Assembly: GCA_017398045.1 (NCBI GenBank)
Contig: JAFQHI010000006.1
Location: 1-64,000 of the forward strand
DNA from: Alistipes sp.
GTDB lineage: Bacteria; Bacteroidota; Bacteroidia; Bacteroidales; Rikenellaceae
Direction: 5' to 3'
DNA: 64,000 bases
The first letter of the stretch is position 1. Every line of letters begins with the position of its first letter. Shown one piece after another: positions 16,644-25,902 of this stretch. The notes beneath the pieces were generated by a model. The model did no database searches. It worked only from the letters and a program-made list of their open reading frames with translations, and was not told the origin of the DNA. The position numbers and the translations under genes are program-made.

Positions 16644-18728
16644 TTAGTAGTGAATTGTCAACTCTTTACCGCACTCGATGGCAAGCGGTTCGCCCGTTGT
16701 TGGATGGTAGAGCGTACCTCGACCCTCGGTGGCAAAGACCGAAACCGTATGGGCGTCCATCTTTACGCGGATTTCACCTTGCGGGGTGGGAATCGTACCC
16801 TCCATCCACGCCAGGCCACCCAGCGTGGGGCGTACCTCATAGGCGGCATAGCCCGCCTCGGTAGGTTTCACACCGAGGTAGTAGCGACCCAAGAGGTAGA
16901 TGGGCGAAGCACCCCAGGCGTGGCAAAGGCTCTTGCCATAGGGACGACCATACATGGCCAGGTGCTGCGTACCGCTCTCTGTGGGGTTGTACTTCTCCCA
17001 GAACGAGGTGGCACCCTCGCGGAGCATACCGCCCCAATAATCCTTCATCTCACCCATCACGGCCTCCTGCTCGCCCAGCACGCAGAGTGCCTCCAGTTCG
17101 TAGAAGCGCATATAGGGGGTAGTGATTTTCAGAATCTCGTCATTGAGCAACACCGAATCCTTAATCTGCTGTTGCTGTTGGGGTGTGAGGTAACCGAAGA
17201 AGGTGGCAAACATATTGGCATAGCGGGTCACCGCTTCCGATTGCTTGCCCTCGACGCAGTTATGGACCATCGCCGCTTTGGCCTCCGACCAGAAGGTCGG
17301 CATAAGCTTGGCACGCAACTCGGCAGCCAGCTTTTCGTAGGTGGGGACATCCTCCTCCACCTCGGCCAGGGCGGCACACAGGGCCATCGTCTCCAAGCTC
17401 TTGCACAACAGCACCTGCTCAATGGCCAGCTCACCCTTCTTGTCGAGGTAGCCATCAGCCCAATCGACAAAGACCCAGTCGCCCGTCATGCCCTCGACCA
17501 TGCCACGGCTGTTCGTGCGACCCAGCACATACGCCATCATGGTCTGCATACGGGGATAGATTTGCTTCACGAAGGCCTTATCGCCCGTGTACATATAGTA
17601 GTCATAGATGCCGATGAACCAATAGAAGGTATAGTCCATAATCGTATTCGTGTGGGCCGTCACGGGGTCCTTACCGCGCAGGAGCCACGTCGTGCGCTTC
17701 ACGCACTCCGAATCGAAGAAGAGGTAGTAGTTCATCAGGTAGCTCTGCACGGCATCGCCACTCCACACCCAGCGGTCGCGCTTGATGCCGTCGATGAAGA
17801 ACTCGCGCGTGGTGAGGTGCATCGTGTAGGCACCAATCTCCCAGATGCGGTTCAGCTCCTCGTCGCTCGAGCGGAACGAGCCGCGATACACGACGGGGGC
17901 ATATTCATACGCAAGCGACACCTTTGCCGGTACAGCCCCCTCGCACTCGACATAGACATAGCGCAGGGCCTTGCTGTTATCGAACACGTAACGCTCCGTG
18001 CGACAAACGGTTGCGCCCGTTGCCAGGTCGGTAATCGTCGCGGCTTCGAAGCGGATGCGGTCGAGCGTCTCGCAATAGGCCTTATCGCAGGCCTCCTCGG
18101 GGCTTTCACCATAATAGACAGCCACCTCGCCATTGCCCTCGACGCCCTCCAAGATGAGGTAACCGAAGGTCTCACGGCCAAAGTCATAGAGTTTGCCCCC
18201 CTCGACCTCCTTTACCGCGACGGCCGGAAGCTCCTCGCGGCAGAGTTTATAGGCCGACGGACGCTCCTCACGGCCGAAATTCCATGCACCGGCCTGCTGA
18301 TAAATCGTAGCCGACGTATCGCTGGCCTTGCCGCTCTCGTCAATCCACTCCTTGTCCTCGAACGTCACACGCCACGAGCTATCGGTTTTCACCGTCTTGC
18401 CCTCGACATAGAGTGCCGGCGGCGTGGCCTGATTCCAGACCTTGATATTGAGGTTGTGCTTTCCGGCCGGAAGCAGGAACTTTTCGGGCATACCGAACTG
18501 CAACTTGCCGTCCAATTTCAGGTTGAAGATACCCTCGGCGGCGATATAAATCTCCTCCGCCTCGGCCAGCTCCACCACGGTCGAGAATTCAACCGTCACG
18601 TAGTGCGAATCGGTCTTCCAAAAGGGAGGGAAGAAGGCACCGCGCTCCGTGCGGCGGTTGTTCATCTTGTTACCGAGCCAAATCTCGTAGTCGCCCGGGT
18701 ACCAAATCCAGGTTGCTTTAGAAGTCAT
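16644..18728 (-). CDS. GH78 alpha-L-rhamnosidase without signal peptide
   Basis: A 694-aa protein. I chose the ATG at 18728 because the protein then begins MTSKATWIWYPGD, a normal GH78 start; an in-frame ATG 60 nt upstream would only add residues read from inside the MFS gene. GH78 is supported by the catalytic-region motif DGIKRDRWVWSGD, the (alpha/alpha)6-barrel helices after it, the C-terminal acid motif TSFWEKYNP, and a C-terminal beta-sandwich. No signal peptide is visible, so it should act in the cytoplasm. Its start overlaps the MFS porter stop by about 11 nt, implying translational coupling and uptake of rhamnosides by that porter. Confidence 0.85.
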   Translation of the reverse strand: MTSKATWIWYPGDYEIWLGNKMNNRRTERGAFFPPFWKTDSHYVTVEFSTVVELAEAEEIYIAAEGIFNLKLDGKLQFGMPEKFLLPAGKHNLNIKVWNQATPPALYVEGKTVKTDSSWRVTFEDKEWIDESGKASDTSATIYQQAGAWNFGREERPSAYKLCREELPAVAVKEVEGGKLYDFGRETFGYLILEGVEGNGEVAVYYGESPEEACDKAYCETLDRIRFEAATITDLATGATVCRTERYVFDNSKALRYVYVECEGAVPAKVSLAYEYAPVVYRGSFRSSDEELNRIWEIGAYTMHLTTREFFIDGIKRDRWVWSGDAVQSYLMNYYLFFDSECVKRTTWLLRGKDPVTAHTNTIMDYTFYWFIGIYDYYMYTGDKAFVKQIYPRMQTMMAYVLGRTNSRGMVEGMTGDWVFVDWADGYLDKKGELAIEQVLLCKSLETMALCAALAEVEEDVPTYEKLAAELRAKLMPTFWSEAKAAMVHNCVEGKQSEAVTRYANMFATFFGYLTPQQQQQIKDSVLLNDEILKITTPYMRFYELEALCVLGEQEAVMGEMKDYWGGMLREGATSFWEKYNPTESGTQHLAMYGRPYGKSLCHAWGASPIYLLGRYYLGVKPTEAGYAAYEVRPTLGGLAWMEGTIPTPQGEIRVKMDAHTVSVFATEGRGTLYHPTTGEPLAIECGKELTIHY

Positions 18729-20076
18729 CGCCATAACGCTCACGGGTGATTTGTTCCAACGTCTTACCGCGCGTAACCGGTGCGCCAATCGTACCGATTA
18801 AGAGCGAGATAACGAAGAAGATAAGCATAATCGTTGCGGCCAACGTAAAGCCCTGACCCTCGTTGCCGTAGATATAGACGAAGACCAGTCCCCACACGGC
18901 CGACAAACCGCGCACGATGAAGAACATCACACCTTGTGCGGCAGCGCGATACTTCGCAGGGAAGAGTTCCGAGGCCCACAGGGCATAGAACGACTGCACC
19001 GAAATACCGGCCTGCAAGCCCCACAAAAGGGTGAAGAACAAAAGCCCCGAAAGGCTGTTGATGCCGAGGAAAATCACAATTATCCACGCCAGGACACCGA
19101 AGCTCACGCCCACGGCATACAACCAACGCTGGTTTACCTTATCGACGATGAGCGAGAAGATAAACGTGGTGAAGATAATAATCACCCACTGACCGGCTGC
19201 CAGCAGGTTGGCATGCTCATTCGACAAACCACCGGCCGTCTCGTAGATGTGAGGCTGGAAGAAGCCCATCACCGAACATACGAGGTTCCACGTCAGGTAC
19301 ATACCGGCCAGGAACAGCATCGTGTAGATGTTCGTTTTGTTCGTGAAGAGTTTGCCAAACGACGCGAAGACGCTGCCTGCCGTGGGGGCCTTCTCGGCCT
19401 CGGCCTTGGCAGCCTTCCACTCGGCCGACTCATCCAACTTGCGTTGCAGGTTCCAGGCGATGAAGGCCACGACGAACAACGACGCAAAGACGATGCGCGA
19501 AGAGAAGACGTGCATGGCCGTACCCTCGGCACCGAACCAACCTGCCACACACTCCGTCAAGCCATACAACAGACCACCCGACGACTCGCCCACGGCGGGA
19601 GCGAGCAACGTACCGAGAATAAGAATCATGAGCGGGCCGATACCCCACGCCATCTGCGAGATGGCGATGTTGCGACCGCGGTTGTTCACCTCCGAATTCT
19701 CCGAAATGTAGGTCCACGATGCAGGCACACCCACACCCACCGAGATACCCGTTACGAGGAAGCCCATGAGCAGCATCGGGAAGTTCACCGAACACATAAT
19801 CAGGGCGACACCCACCATGTAAATCAGCATATTGTAGGTGTAAATCATCTTACGGCCATACTTATCGGCCAGGAATCCGCCGATGATGGCACCAATGGCG
19901 GCACCGAGGCAGTTGGCCGAGATGGCATTGAGCCAGCCGAGGTGTCCCTCCGTAAGACCGAGGTAGGACTGCCAAAGGGTCAGGCCGCTGGCACCGGCCA
20001 CAATGGCACCGGCATCGAGGTAGTTGGTCAAAGAGACCGCAAGGGTACTCTTCAAAGAGCTTTTTTTCGTACTCAT
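18718..20076 (-). CDS. MFS sugar porter
   Basis: A 452-aa inner-membrane protein with 12 predicted helices, of sugar-porter type. The family signature between helices 2 and 3 reads GGFLADKYGRKMIY, and a second GRN-type motif (NNRGRNIAISQ) occurs after helix 4. It probably takes up rhamnose-containing saccharides or uronides released outside, because the next gene, overlapping by 11 nt, is a cytoplasmic GH78 rhamnosidase. A 161-nt gap carrying palindromic repeat B separates it from GH127. No clear TAnnTTTG box is visible in that gap. Confidence 0.85.
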   Translation of the reverse strand: MSTKKSSLKSTLAVSLTNYLDAGAIVAGASGLTLWQSYLGLTEGHLGWLNAISANCLGAAIGAIIGGFLADKYGRKMIYTYNMLIYMVGVALIMCSVNFPMLLMGFLVTGISVGVGVPASWTYISENSEVNNRGRNIAISQMAWGIGPLMILILGTLLAPAVGESSGGLLYGLTECVAGWFGAEGTAMHVFSSRIVFASLFVVAFIAWNLQRKLDESAEWKAAKAEAEKAPTAGSVFASFGKLFTNKTNIYTMLFLAGMYLTWNLVCSVMGFFQPHIYETAGGLSNEHANLLAAGQWVIIIFTTFIFSLIVDKVNQRWLYAVGVSFGVLAWIIVIFLGINSLSGLLFFTLLWGLQAGISVQSFYALWASELFPAKYRAAAQGVMFFIVRGLSAVWGLVFVYIYGNEGQGFTLAATIMLIFFVISLLIGTIGAPVTRGKTLEQITRERYGDDF

Positions 20077-20118
20077 ATTTAGGTCAGTTTTTTAGATTTT
20101 TCGGTTCTGTATAAAACG

Positions 20119-20236
20119 AAAAATTCGTATGACGAGGGGCGTCAGGCCTGCCTTACACGCGAAACTGCAGCATACTAAACCGTATGTGCGGATTTCACGT
20201 GTAGGGCAAACGCCGTAGCCACCCATCAGACGGATT
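20119..20236. repeat. palindromic intergenic repeat, copy B
   Basis: Begins AATTCGTATGACGAGGGG and ends CACCCATCAGACGGATTTTT, with a central CATACTaaacCGTATG palindrome and flanking arms CGTGAAATC/GAAACTGC. It matches copy C at 50597-50717 over its whole length with scattered differences. It abuts the GH127 stop codon. Confidence 0.7.
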
Positions 20237-20237
20237 T

Positions 20238-22340
20238 TTAGCGGGCCAGAGGCATCCACACGGTCATCTCCGAGTGGTCGCGGTTACCCCAGGCGAAGTA
20301 GGGAATCAGGCGAATCTTCACCTCACCATCGGCCTTGCCCACCTCGCGGTAGAGGGTATTCTCCCACGACTTCTCGTCAATCAGGCGAGCCGTACCCTCC
20401 AGGGCAATCATCTTCGAGCCTTCGATTTCATACGGCACGGCCTCAAAGTTGATATTGCTCGGAATCAGCACGTTGTCAATCTTCTTGCCACCCTCGATGT
20501 CGCAGCTCTCGAGGCAGTAAACCAGCGGACCGCGCTTTACGACCGTTTCATTGCGGCTCTCCTCCACCAGCGGGTTCGACTCGAGGAGCTTCACGCGCAT
20601 CTCAAGGTCCAACTCCACCTTATCGCCCTTCTTCCAGGTGCGCTCCACGCAGGCGTAGGTGTTGGCCTTCGTCGCCAGGTTAATGGGCGTGCCGTTTACC
20701 TTCACCGTAGCGTTGTCGCACCACTCGGGGATGCGGAGGTAGAGCTTCATGGGACTCTTCTTGGCAATCTCGGCCACCTCCAACAGAATCTTGCCGTCGT
20801 AGGGATAGCCCGTCTTCTGCTTCACCACGAAGGGCTTGCCGGCATAGGTCGTCGTCAGCTCACTCTCGCCATAGAGGTTGCACCAGAGGGCATCCTCCGA
20901 CATGGTGTAGGCGTAGTTCTGCGCCTCGCAAATCGTGCGCAAGGTGTTGGGCGGACAGCAGTTGCAGAGCGAGATATACTCCTCACGAATCTTCGACCAG
21001 CGCAACGTATAGGGCAAATCGTGGCTCAAACGCAGCGGGTTGGTGTAGAAGTAGTGCTTACCATCGAGGCTCACACCGCTCAACACGCTGTTATAGAGGG
21101 CTGTCTCGACAATCTCGGCATACTTCGCATCGCCCGTCGATTGCAACATACGCCAGTTGAAGAGCATATTGCCGATGTTGGCGCAGGTCTCGTTGTGGGC
21201 GGTCGATTGCGGCAACTGGTAGGGACGGCCGTAGCTCTGGTGTACCTTCTGAATCAGGTCGGGGTCATAGACCGTACCGTCGGGCGAAGTGCCATCATAC
21301 AAGGCACCGCAGGCACCCGTTACGTACATCTTGCGCGTCACGATATCCTTCCAGATGCTCGTCAGATTCTTCATCAGCTGCTCCTCACCGGTCTCGGCAT
21401 AGACGTCGGCCACACCTGCATAGAGGTAGTTGGCACGTACCGAGTGACCCATGGCGTTGTACTGCTCACGGAAGGGGATGCGGTCCTGGTTGTCGTCCGT
21501 ACCATTCTCGACCATACCGCGGATATCAATCAGGTTTTTGGCCAGAGCCAGGTAGCGGGGATTGCCCGTAGCGCGGTACATCTCCGTCACGCCCATATAG
21601 TGCGAGGGGCAGATGGCGTTGCGGGCCAATTCGGCCGAGGCCGTCTCGTAGAAGTGGCAGAGGAAATCGGTAGCCTTGATAGCCGCCTCGAAGAGGGTAC
21701 GCTTACCCGTGGCACGGTAGTGCGTAATGCCGGCCATCATCAGGTGACCCAGGTTGTAGGTCTCGAAATTCAGGCGGTTGGCAAAGGCACCCTTCTCATC
21801 CGCACCACCTACCTTCGTACCGATAGCCTGCTGCGGCTTGTTGCTGTGGGTGTCGATACCCTTGTTGCGCTCGTCGATAATCACGGGCGTGTGGATGTAG
21901 CCATCCTCGCGCTGTGCCTTCACGACCTGCTCGATGAAGGTATCCATGATTTTATCCAGCTCGGGGTCCTTCGTCACGGCATAGACCGCTGCCACACCCT
22001 CCATCCACTTGTACATATCGCCATCGTGGAACGGGGGACCCGAGTGGTGGCCGTCGCACGTACCGGCCGCTATTTCGAAATTACGAAAACCGTGCGAAAT
22101 GTCGGGAGCCTGCCAGATTTTCCACATATGCTGCACGGAGGTTTTGCTGTAAACGTCGAAGCGTTCACCCCAAAAACCGCCGGTCCAGCGCACTGCTCCC
22201 AGCGGCACATTGGCCATCTTGGCGTAACGGCTCTTACGCATATCGGTAAGGCCGGCCGTCGAGGCCTCCTGGGCCGCAGACGGAAGGGCGGCCAACACAA
22301 AAACAGCGACCGCCAGCGTTCCTAAAATTCGTCGTATCAT
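20238..22340 (-). CDS. GH127-family beta-L-arabinofuranosidase-like enzyme
   Basis: A 700-aa protein with a signal peptide ending near SAAQEA (about residue 25). The zinc and catalytic residues of GH127/GH146 are all present: Glu384 and Cys386 in HNETCANIGN, and Cys461-Cys462 in CNCCPPN, with spacing close to the characterised Bifidobacterium HypBA1. Family members hydrolyse beta-L-arabinofuranosides; others act on aceric acid of rhamnogalacturonan-II. With GH140, GH78 and sialidase-like enzymes nearby, a pectin side-chain linkage is the likely substrate. It has a TATATTTG -7 element 35 nt upstream and diverges from the 22585 operon. Confidence 0.88.
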   Translation of the reverse strand: MIRRILGTLAVAVFVLAALPSAAQEASTAGLTDMRKSRYAKMANVPLGAVRWTGGFWGERFDVYSKTSVQHMWKIWQAPDISHGFRNFEIAAGTCDGHHSGPPFHDGDMYKWMEGVAAVYAVTKDPELDKIMDTFIEQVVKAQREDGYIHTPVIIDERNKGIDTHSNKPQQAIGTKVGGADEKGAFANRLNFETYNLGHLMMAGITHYRATGKRTLFEAAIKATDFLCHFYETASAELARNAICPSHYMGVTEMYRATGNPRYLALAKNLIDIRGMVENGTDDNQDRIPFREQYNAMGHSVRANYLYAGVADVYAETGEEQLMKNLTSIWKDIVTRKMYVTGACGALYDGTSPDGTVYDPDLIQKVHQSYGRPYQLPQSTAHNETCANIGNMLFNWRMLQSTGDAKYAEIVETALYNSVLSGVSLDGKHYFYTNPLRLSHDLPYTLRWSKIREEYISLCNCCPPNTLRTICEAQNYAYTMSEDALWCNLYGESELTTTYAGKPFVVKQKTGYPYDGKILLEVAEIAKKSPMKLYLRIPEWCDNATVKVNGTPINLATKANTYACVERTWKKGDKVELDLEMRVKLLESNPLVEESRNETVVKRGPLVYCLESCDIEGGKKIDNVLIPSNINFEAVPYEIEGSKMIALEGTARLIDEKSWENTLYREVGKADGEVKIRLIPYFAWGNRDHSEMTVWMPLAR

Positions 22341-22374
22341 AGGTTGTAGTGAAATTAGTATTTGTTCTTTCTAA

Positions 22375-22382
22375 CAAATATA
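22375..22382 (-). promoter_or_regulatory. -7 promoter element (TATATTTG) for GH127
   Basis: An exact TAnnTTTG on the minus strand, 35 nt from the GH127 start codon. No clear -33 element is seen at 19-21 nt. Confidence 0.5.
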
Positions 22383-22491
22383 CGGGTTAATTTTTAATAT
22401 TTTGCCATCGAATTCAAAAAGCGTAAAAAAAAAGGCAATATTTTATAGCCAATTTCAACTTTTATCACTATTTTCGTTCGTTATTGAAATT

Positions 22492-22506
22492 GGGGTAAAC
22501 TACCCC
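22492..22506. promoter_or_regulatory. perfect inverted repeat in the divergent GH127/operon promoter region
   Basis: GGGGTA-aac-TACCCC, a perfect 6-bp dyad in a 244-bp AT-rich divergent intergenic region, 79 nt upstream of the 22585 start. It is a candidate operator for control of both pectin units; there is no direct evidence. Confidence 0.4.
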
Positions 22507-22584
22507 TACAAAACCGCGTGTTGAAAAACGACGCTAAAGCGACGAAAAACAAACGAAAAAATTAAAAATAAAACAACCGCAACC

Positions 22585-25500
22585 ATGATGAACCTACTCA
22601 AAAAAACAGCCCTCGCGTTGGCTCTTGCCACCTTCGCCTTCACGGCCTCGGCACAAGAGAGCGACCGCGTCCATTACACGGGTAAGGAGCTTTCCAACCC
22701 CAATCTGCACGATGGCGGCCTTTCGCCCGTGGTGGGTGTGCATAACATCCAGACCATGCGTGCCAACCGCAAACTCCCCTACGCCACCAACGGCAACGGC
22801 TGGACCTACAACCACCAGTCGATGATGGCCTACTGGCGCGGTTCGTTCTATATGCACTACCTCTGCGACCCCGTGGATGAGCATGTACCCCCCTCGATGA
22901 CCATGCTCCAGACCTCGAAGGACGGCTACACGTGGACCGACCCCGAGGTGCTGTTCCCGATTTACCGCATCCCCGACGGCTTCACGAAGGACGGCAAGGT
23001 CTTCGCCAAAGGGATGGATGCCATCATGCACCAGCGCGTAGGCTTCTACGTATCGAAGTCGGACCGCCTGATTGCCATCGGCAACTACGGCATCGCCCTC
23101 TATCCGAAGGATGACCCGAACGACGGTAACGGCATCGGCCGCGTCGTGCGTGAGATTTACGAGGACGGCTCTTTCGGCCCGATTTATTTCATCTACTACA
23201 ACCACGCCTTCAACGAGAAGAACACCGACTTCCCCTACTACACCCGTTCGAAGGACAAGGGCTTCCGCGAGGCCTGCGAGGAGATTCTCGCCAACCCGCT
23301 CCAGCGCATGGGCTGGGTCGAGGAGGCCGACCGCGAGGACCCCATCATTCCGCTCAAGAAGGAGTACAAGGCCTTCTGCTACTACACGCTCGACGATGGG
23401 CGCATCGTTTCGCTCTGGAAACACGCGCTGACCTCCATTTCGGGCGATGGCGGTAATACGTGGGCCGAACCGATTGCCCGCGCCAAAGGTTTCGTGAACA
23501 GCAATGCCAAAATCTGGGGTCAGCGACTCTCGGACGGCACCTATGCCACGGTCTATAACCCCTCGGAGTTCCGCTGGCCGTTGGCCATTTCGCTCTCGAA
23601 GGATGGCTTGGAATATACGACCCTGAACCTGATTTACGGCGAGGTGCCTCCGATGCGCTATGCCGGTCAATACAAATCCTTCGGCCCGCAGTATGTGCGT
23701 GGTATTCAGGAGGGTAACGGAACGCCCGAGGATGGCGACCTGTGGCTCACGTTCAGTGTCAACAAGGAGGATATGTGGGTCAGCCGCGTACCCGTCCCCG
23801 TCGAGCAGCACGCCACGGCTCATGCCGATGATGACTTTGCCGACTACAAGGAGTTGCGTGACCTAAAGACCTGGAACCTCTACTCGGGTGTGTGGGCCCC
23901 CGTCGCACTCGACGGCAAGTGGCTCACCCTCTCGGACAAAGACCCCTTCTTCGATGCCAAAGTGGAGCGCAAGATTCCCGCTTCGCGCCTCCTGACGGTC
24001 GAGTTTGACCTCCAGGCCGAGCAGAACGACCACGGCCACCTCGAAATCGAGTTCGTGGACGAGGATGGCACGGCTTGCGCCCGCATCGACCTCACGGACG
24101 AGGGCGAGATGCGTTCGAAGGGTGGCGCACGCTATGGCCGCGTGATGACCTACGAGCCGGGCAAAACCTACCGCGTACAGGTGGATATCACGCTCGACGA
24201 CCGCAATTCGACGGTCTATATCGACGGCCAAAAGCGCACGACCCGTATGCTCTATGCCCCCGTGCAGGCCATCGAGCGCGTCGTATTCCGCACCGGTGAG
24301 CGTCGCCACTTCCCCACCGTCGATACCTGGGCCGACCAATATGTCGATGTGCCGCACGGCAGCGATTCGACCACGATGGCTACGTTCCGCATCGCCAACT
24401 TCCGCACCTCGTCGCAGGATGCAAACGCCACGGCTTCGGTGCTGAATTACAAAGACTTCGACCACTATGTAAAGGTCTTCAACGAGTCGGAGGACGAGAA
24501 TATCGCACAAGCCATCCCCAACGCCGAGGCATCGGCCTGGATGGAGAAGAACATTCCGCTCTTCGCCTGCCCGCAACACAACTTCGAGGAGATGTTCTAC
24601 TTCCGTTGGTGGACCCTCCGCAAGCACATCAAAGAGACCCCCGTGGGCTACGGCATGACCGAGTTCCTCGTGCAGCGTTCCTACTCGGATAAATACAACC
24701 TGATTGCCTGCGCCGTGGGTCACCACATCCACGAAAGCCGCTGGTTGCACAACGACGAGTACCTCGACCAGATTCTGCACACCTGGTATCGCGGCAACGA
24801 GGGCGGTATGATGGCCAAATTCAACAAATTCAGCTCGTGGAATCCCTGGGCCGTCTATAACCGCTATCTGGTAAACATGGACGAGGAGTACCTCAAGGAC
24901 CTCTACAAGGACCTGAAGGCCGAGTACAAATATTGGGAGGATACGCACCGCCTGCCCGACGGACTCTATTGGCAGGAGGACGTGAAGGACGGCATGGAGG
25001 AGTCGATTAGCGGTGGCCGCAAGAAGCAGTTTGCCCGCCCGACCATCAACAGCTATATGTACGGCAATGCCGTGGCGTTGAGTAAGGTGGCCCGCATGAT
25101 GAACAACGAGGCCGACGTAAAGCGCTACGAGGAGAAGGCCTCCGAGATGAAAGACCTGATTTACTCGAAACTCTGGAACGAGGAGCGTGCCTTCTTCGAG
25201 ACGCGCCGTGCCGATACGCTCTGCTGCGCCCGCGAGGCCATCGGTTACATTCCCTGGTACTTCAATCTGCCCGAGAAGAAGCACGAGAACGCCTGGTTGC
25301 AAATCAACGACAAGGAGGGCTTCGACTCGCCCTACGGTCTGACGACTGCCGAGCGTCGCCACCCCGAATTCCGCACGCGCGGTGTAGGCAAGTGCGAGTG
25401 GGACGGAGCAATTTGGCCCTTCGCCTCGTCGCAGACGCTGACCGGTCTGGCAAACTACCTCAACACGGAGAGTGACCCCGTCGTGACAAAGGAGAGCTAC

Positions 25501-25899
25501 TTCCGCCACATGGAACTCTATGTCGAGTCGCAATACCACCGCGGTCGCCCCTACATCGGCGAGTACCTCGATGAGGTGACCGGCTATTGGCTCAAGGGTG
25601 ACCAAGAGCGCGCCCGCTACTACAACCACTCGACCTTCAACGACTTGATGATTACGGGTCTGGCAGGTCTGCGTCCGCGTGCCGACCGCACGCTGGAGGT
25701 CAATCCGCTGCTTCCGGACAACGAGTGGGATTGGTTCTGCCTGGATAACGTGCGCTACCACAACCACATCATCACCATCATCTGGGACCGCCACGGTGAC
25801 AAATACCACCACGGCAAGGGTCTCACGCTCCTGGTGGATGGCAAAAAGGTGGGCAACCGTCCCGACCTGGGTCGTCTGGTGTGCGAAAACGTATTGTAA
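22585..25899 (+). CDS. secreted sialidase-like propeller / LamG-like / (alpha/alpha)6 glycosidase fusion
   Basis: A 1104-aa protein with signal peptide MMNLLKKTALALALATFAFTASAQ. Residues about 25-420 form a BNR/sialidase-like beta-propeller (repeats of the form TSKDGYTWTDPEV and ISGDGGNTWAEP). Residues about 430-640 look like a concanavalin/LamG-type beta-sandwich (FDLQAEQNDHGHLEIEF ... VYIDGQKRTTRML). Residues about 650-1085 are an (alpha/alpha)6 barrel of the GH63/MGH1-like type, with acidic motifs YWQEDVKDGMEES and CEWDGAIWPFASSQ that could hold the catalytic pair. It is the first gene of a six-gene pectin operon; the next gene starts 3 nt after its stop. The substrate is unknown; an acidic or deoxy sugar at a chain end is a guess. 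Confidence 0.72.
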   Translation: MMNLLKKTALALALATFAFTASAQESDRVHYTGKELSNPNLHDGGLSPVVGVHNIQTMRANRKLPYATNGNGWTYNHQSMMAYWRGSFYMHYLCDPVDEHVPPSMTMLQTSKDGYTWTDPEVLFPIYRIPDGFTKDGKVFAKGMDAIMHQRVGFYVSKSDRLIAIGNYGIALYPKDDPNDGNGIGRVVREIYEDGSFGPIYFIYYNHAFNEKNTDFPYYTRSKDKGFREACEEILANPLQRMGWVEEADREDPIIPLKKEYKAFCYYTLDDGRIVSLWKHALTSISGDGGNTWAEPIARAKGFVNSNAKIWGQRLSDGTYATVYNPSEFRWPLAISLSKDGLEYTTLNLIYGEVPPMRYAGQYKSFGPQYVRGIQEGNGTPEDGDLWLTFSVNKEDMWVSRVPVPVEQHATAHADDDFADYKELRDLKTWNLYSGVWAPVALDGKWLTLSDKDPFFDAKVERKIPASRLLTVEFDLQAEQNDHGHLEIEFVDEDGTACARIDLTDEGEMRSKGGARYGRVMTYEPGKTYRVQVDITLDDRNSTVYIDGQKRTTRMLYAPVQAIERVVFRTGERRHFPTVDTWADQYVDVPHGSDSTTMATFRIANFRTSSQDANATASVLNYKDFDHYVKVFNESEDENIAQAIPNAEASAWMEKNIPLFACPQHNFEEMFYFRWWTLRKHIKETPVGYGMTEFLVQRSYSDKYNLIACAVGHHIHESRWLHNDEYLDQILHTWYRGNEGGMMAKFNKFSSWNPWAVYNRYLVNMDEEYLKDLYKDLKAEYKYWEDTHRLPDGLYWQEDVKDGMEESISGGRKKQFARPTINSYMYGNAVALSKVARMMNNEADVKRYEEKASEMKDLIYSKLWNEERAFFETRRADTLCCAREAIGYIPWYFNLPEKKHENAWLQINDKEGFDSPYGLTTAERRHPEFRTRGVGKCEWDGAIWPFASSQTLTGLANYLNTESDPVVTKESYFRHMELYVESQYHRGRPYIGEYLDEVTGYWLKGDQERARYYNHSTFNDLMITGLAGLRPRADRTLEVNPLLPDNEWDWFCLDNVRYHNHIITIIWDRHGDKYHHGKGLTLLVDGKKVGNRPDLGRLVCENVL

Positions 25900-25902
25900 A
25901 CG

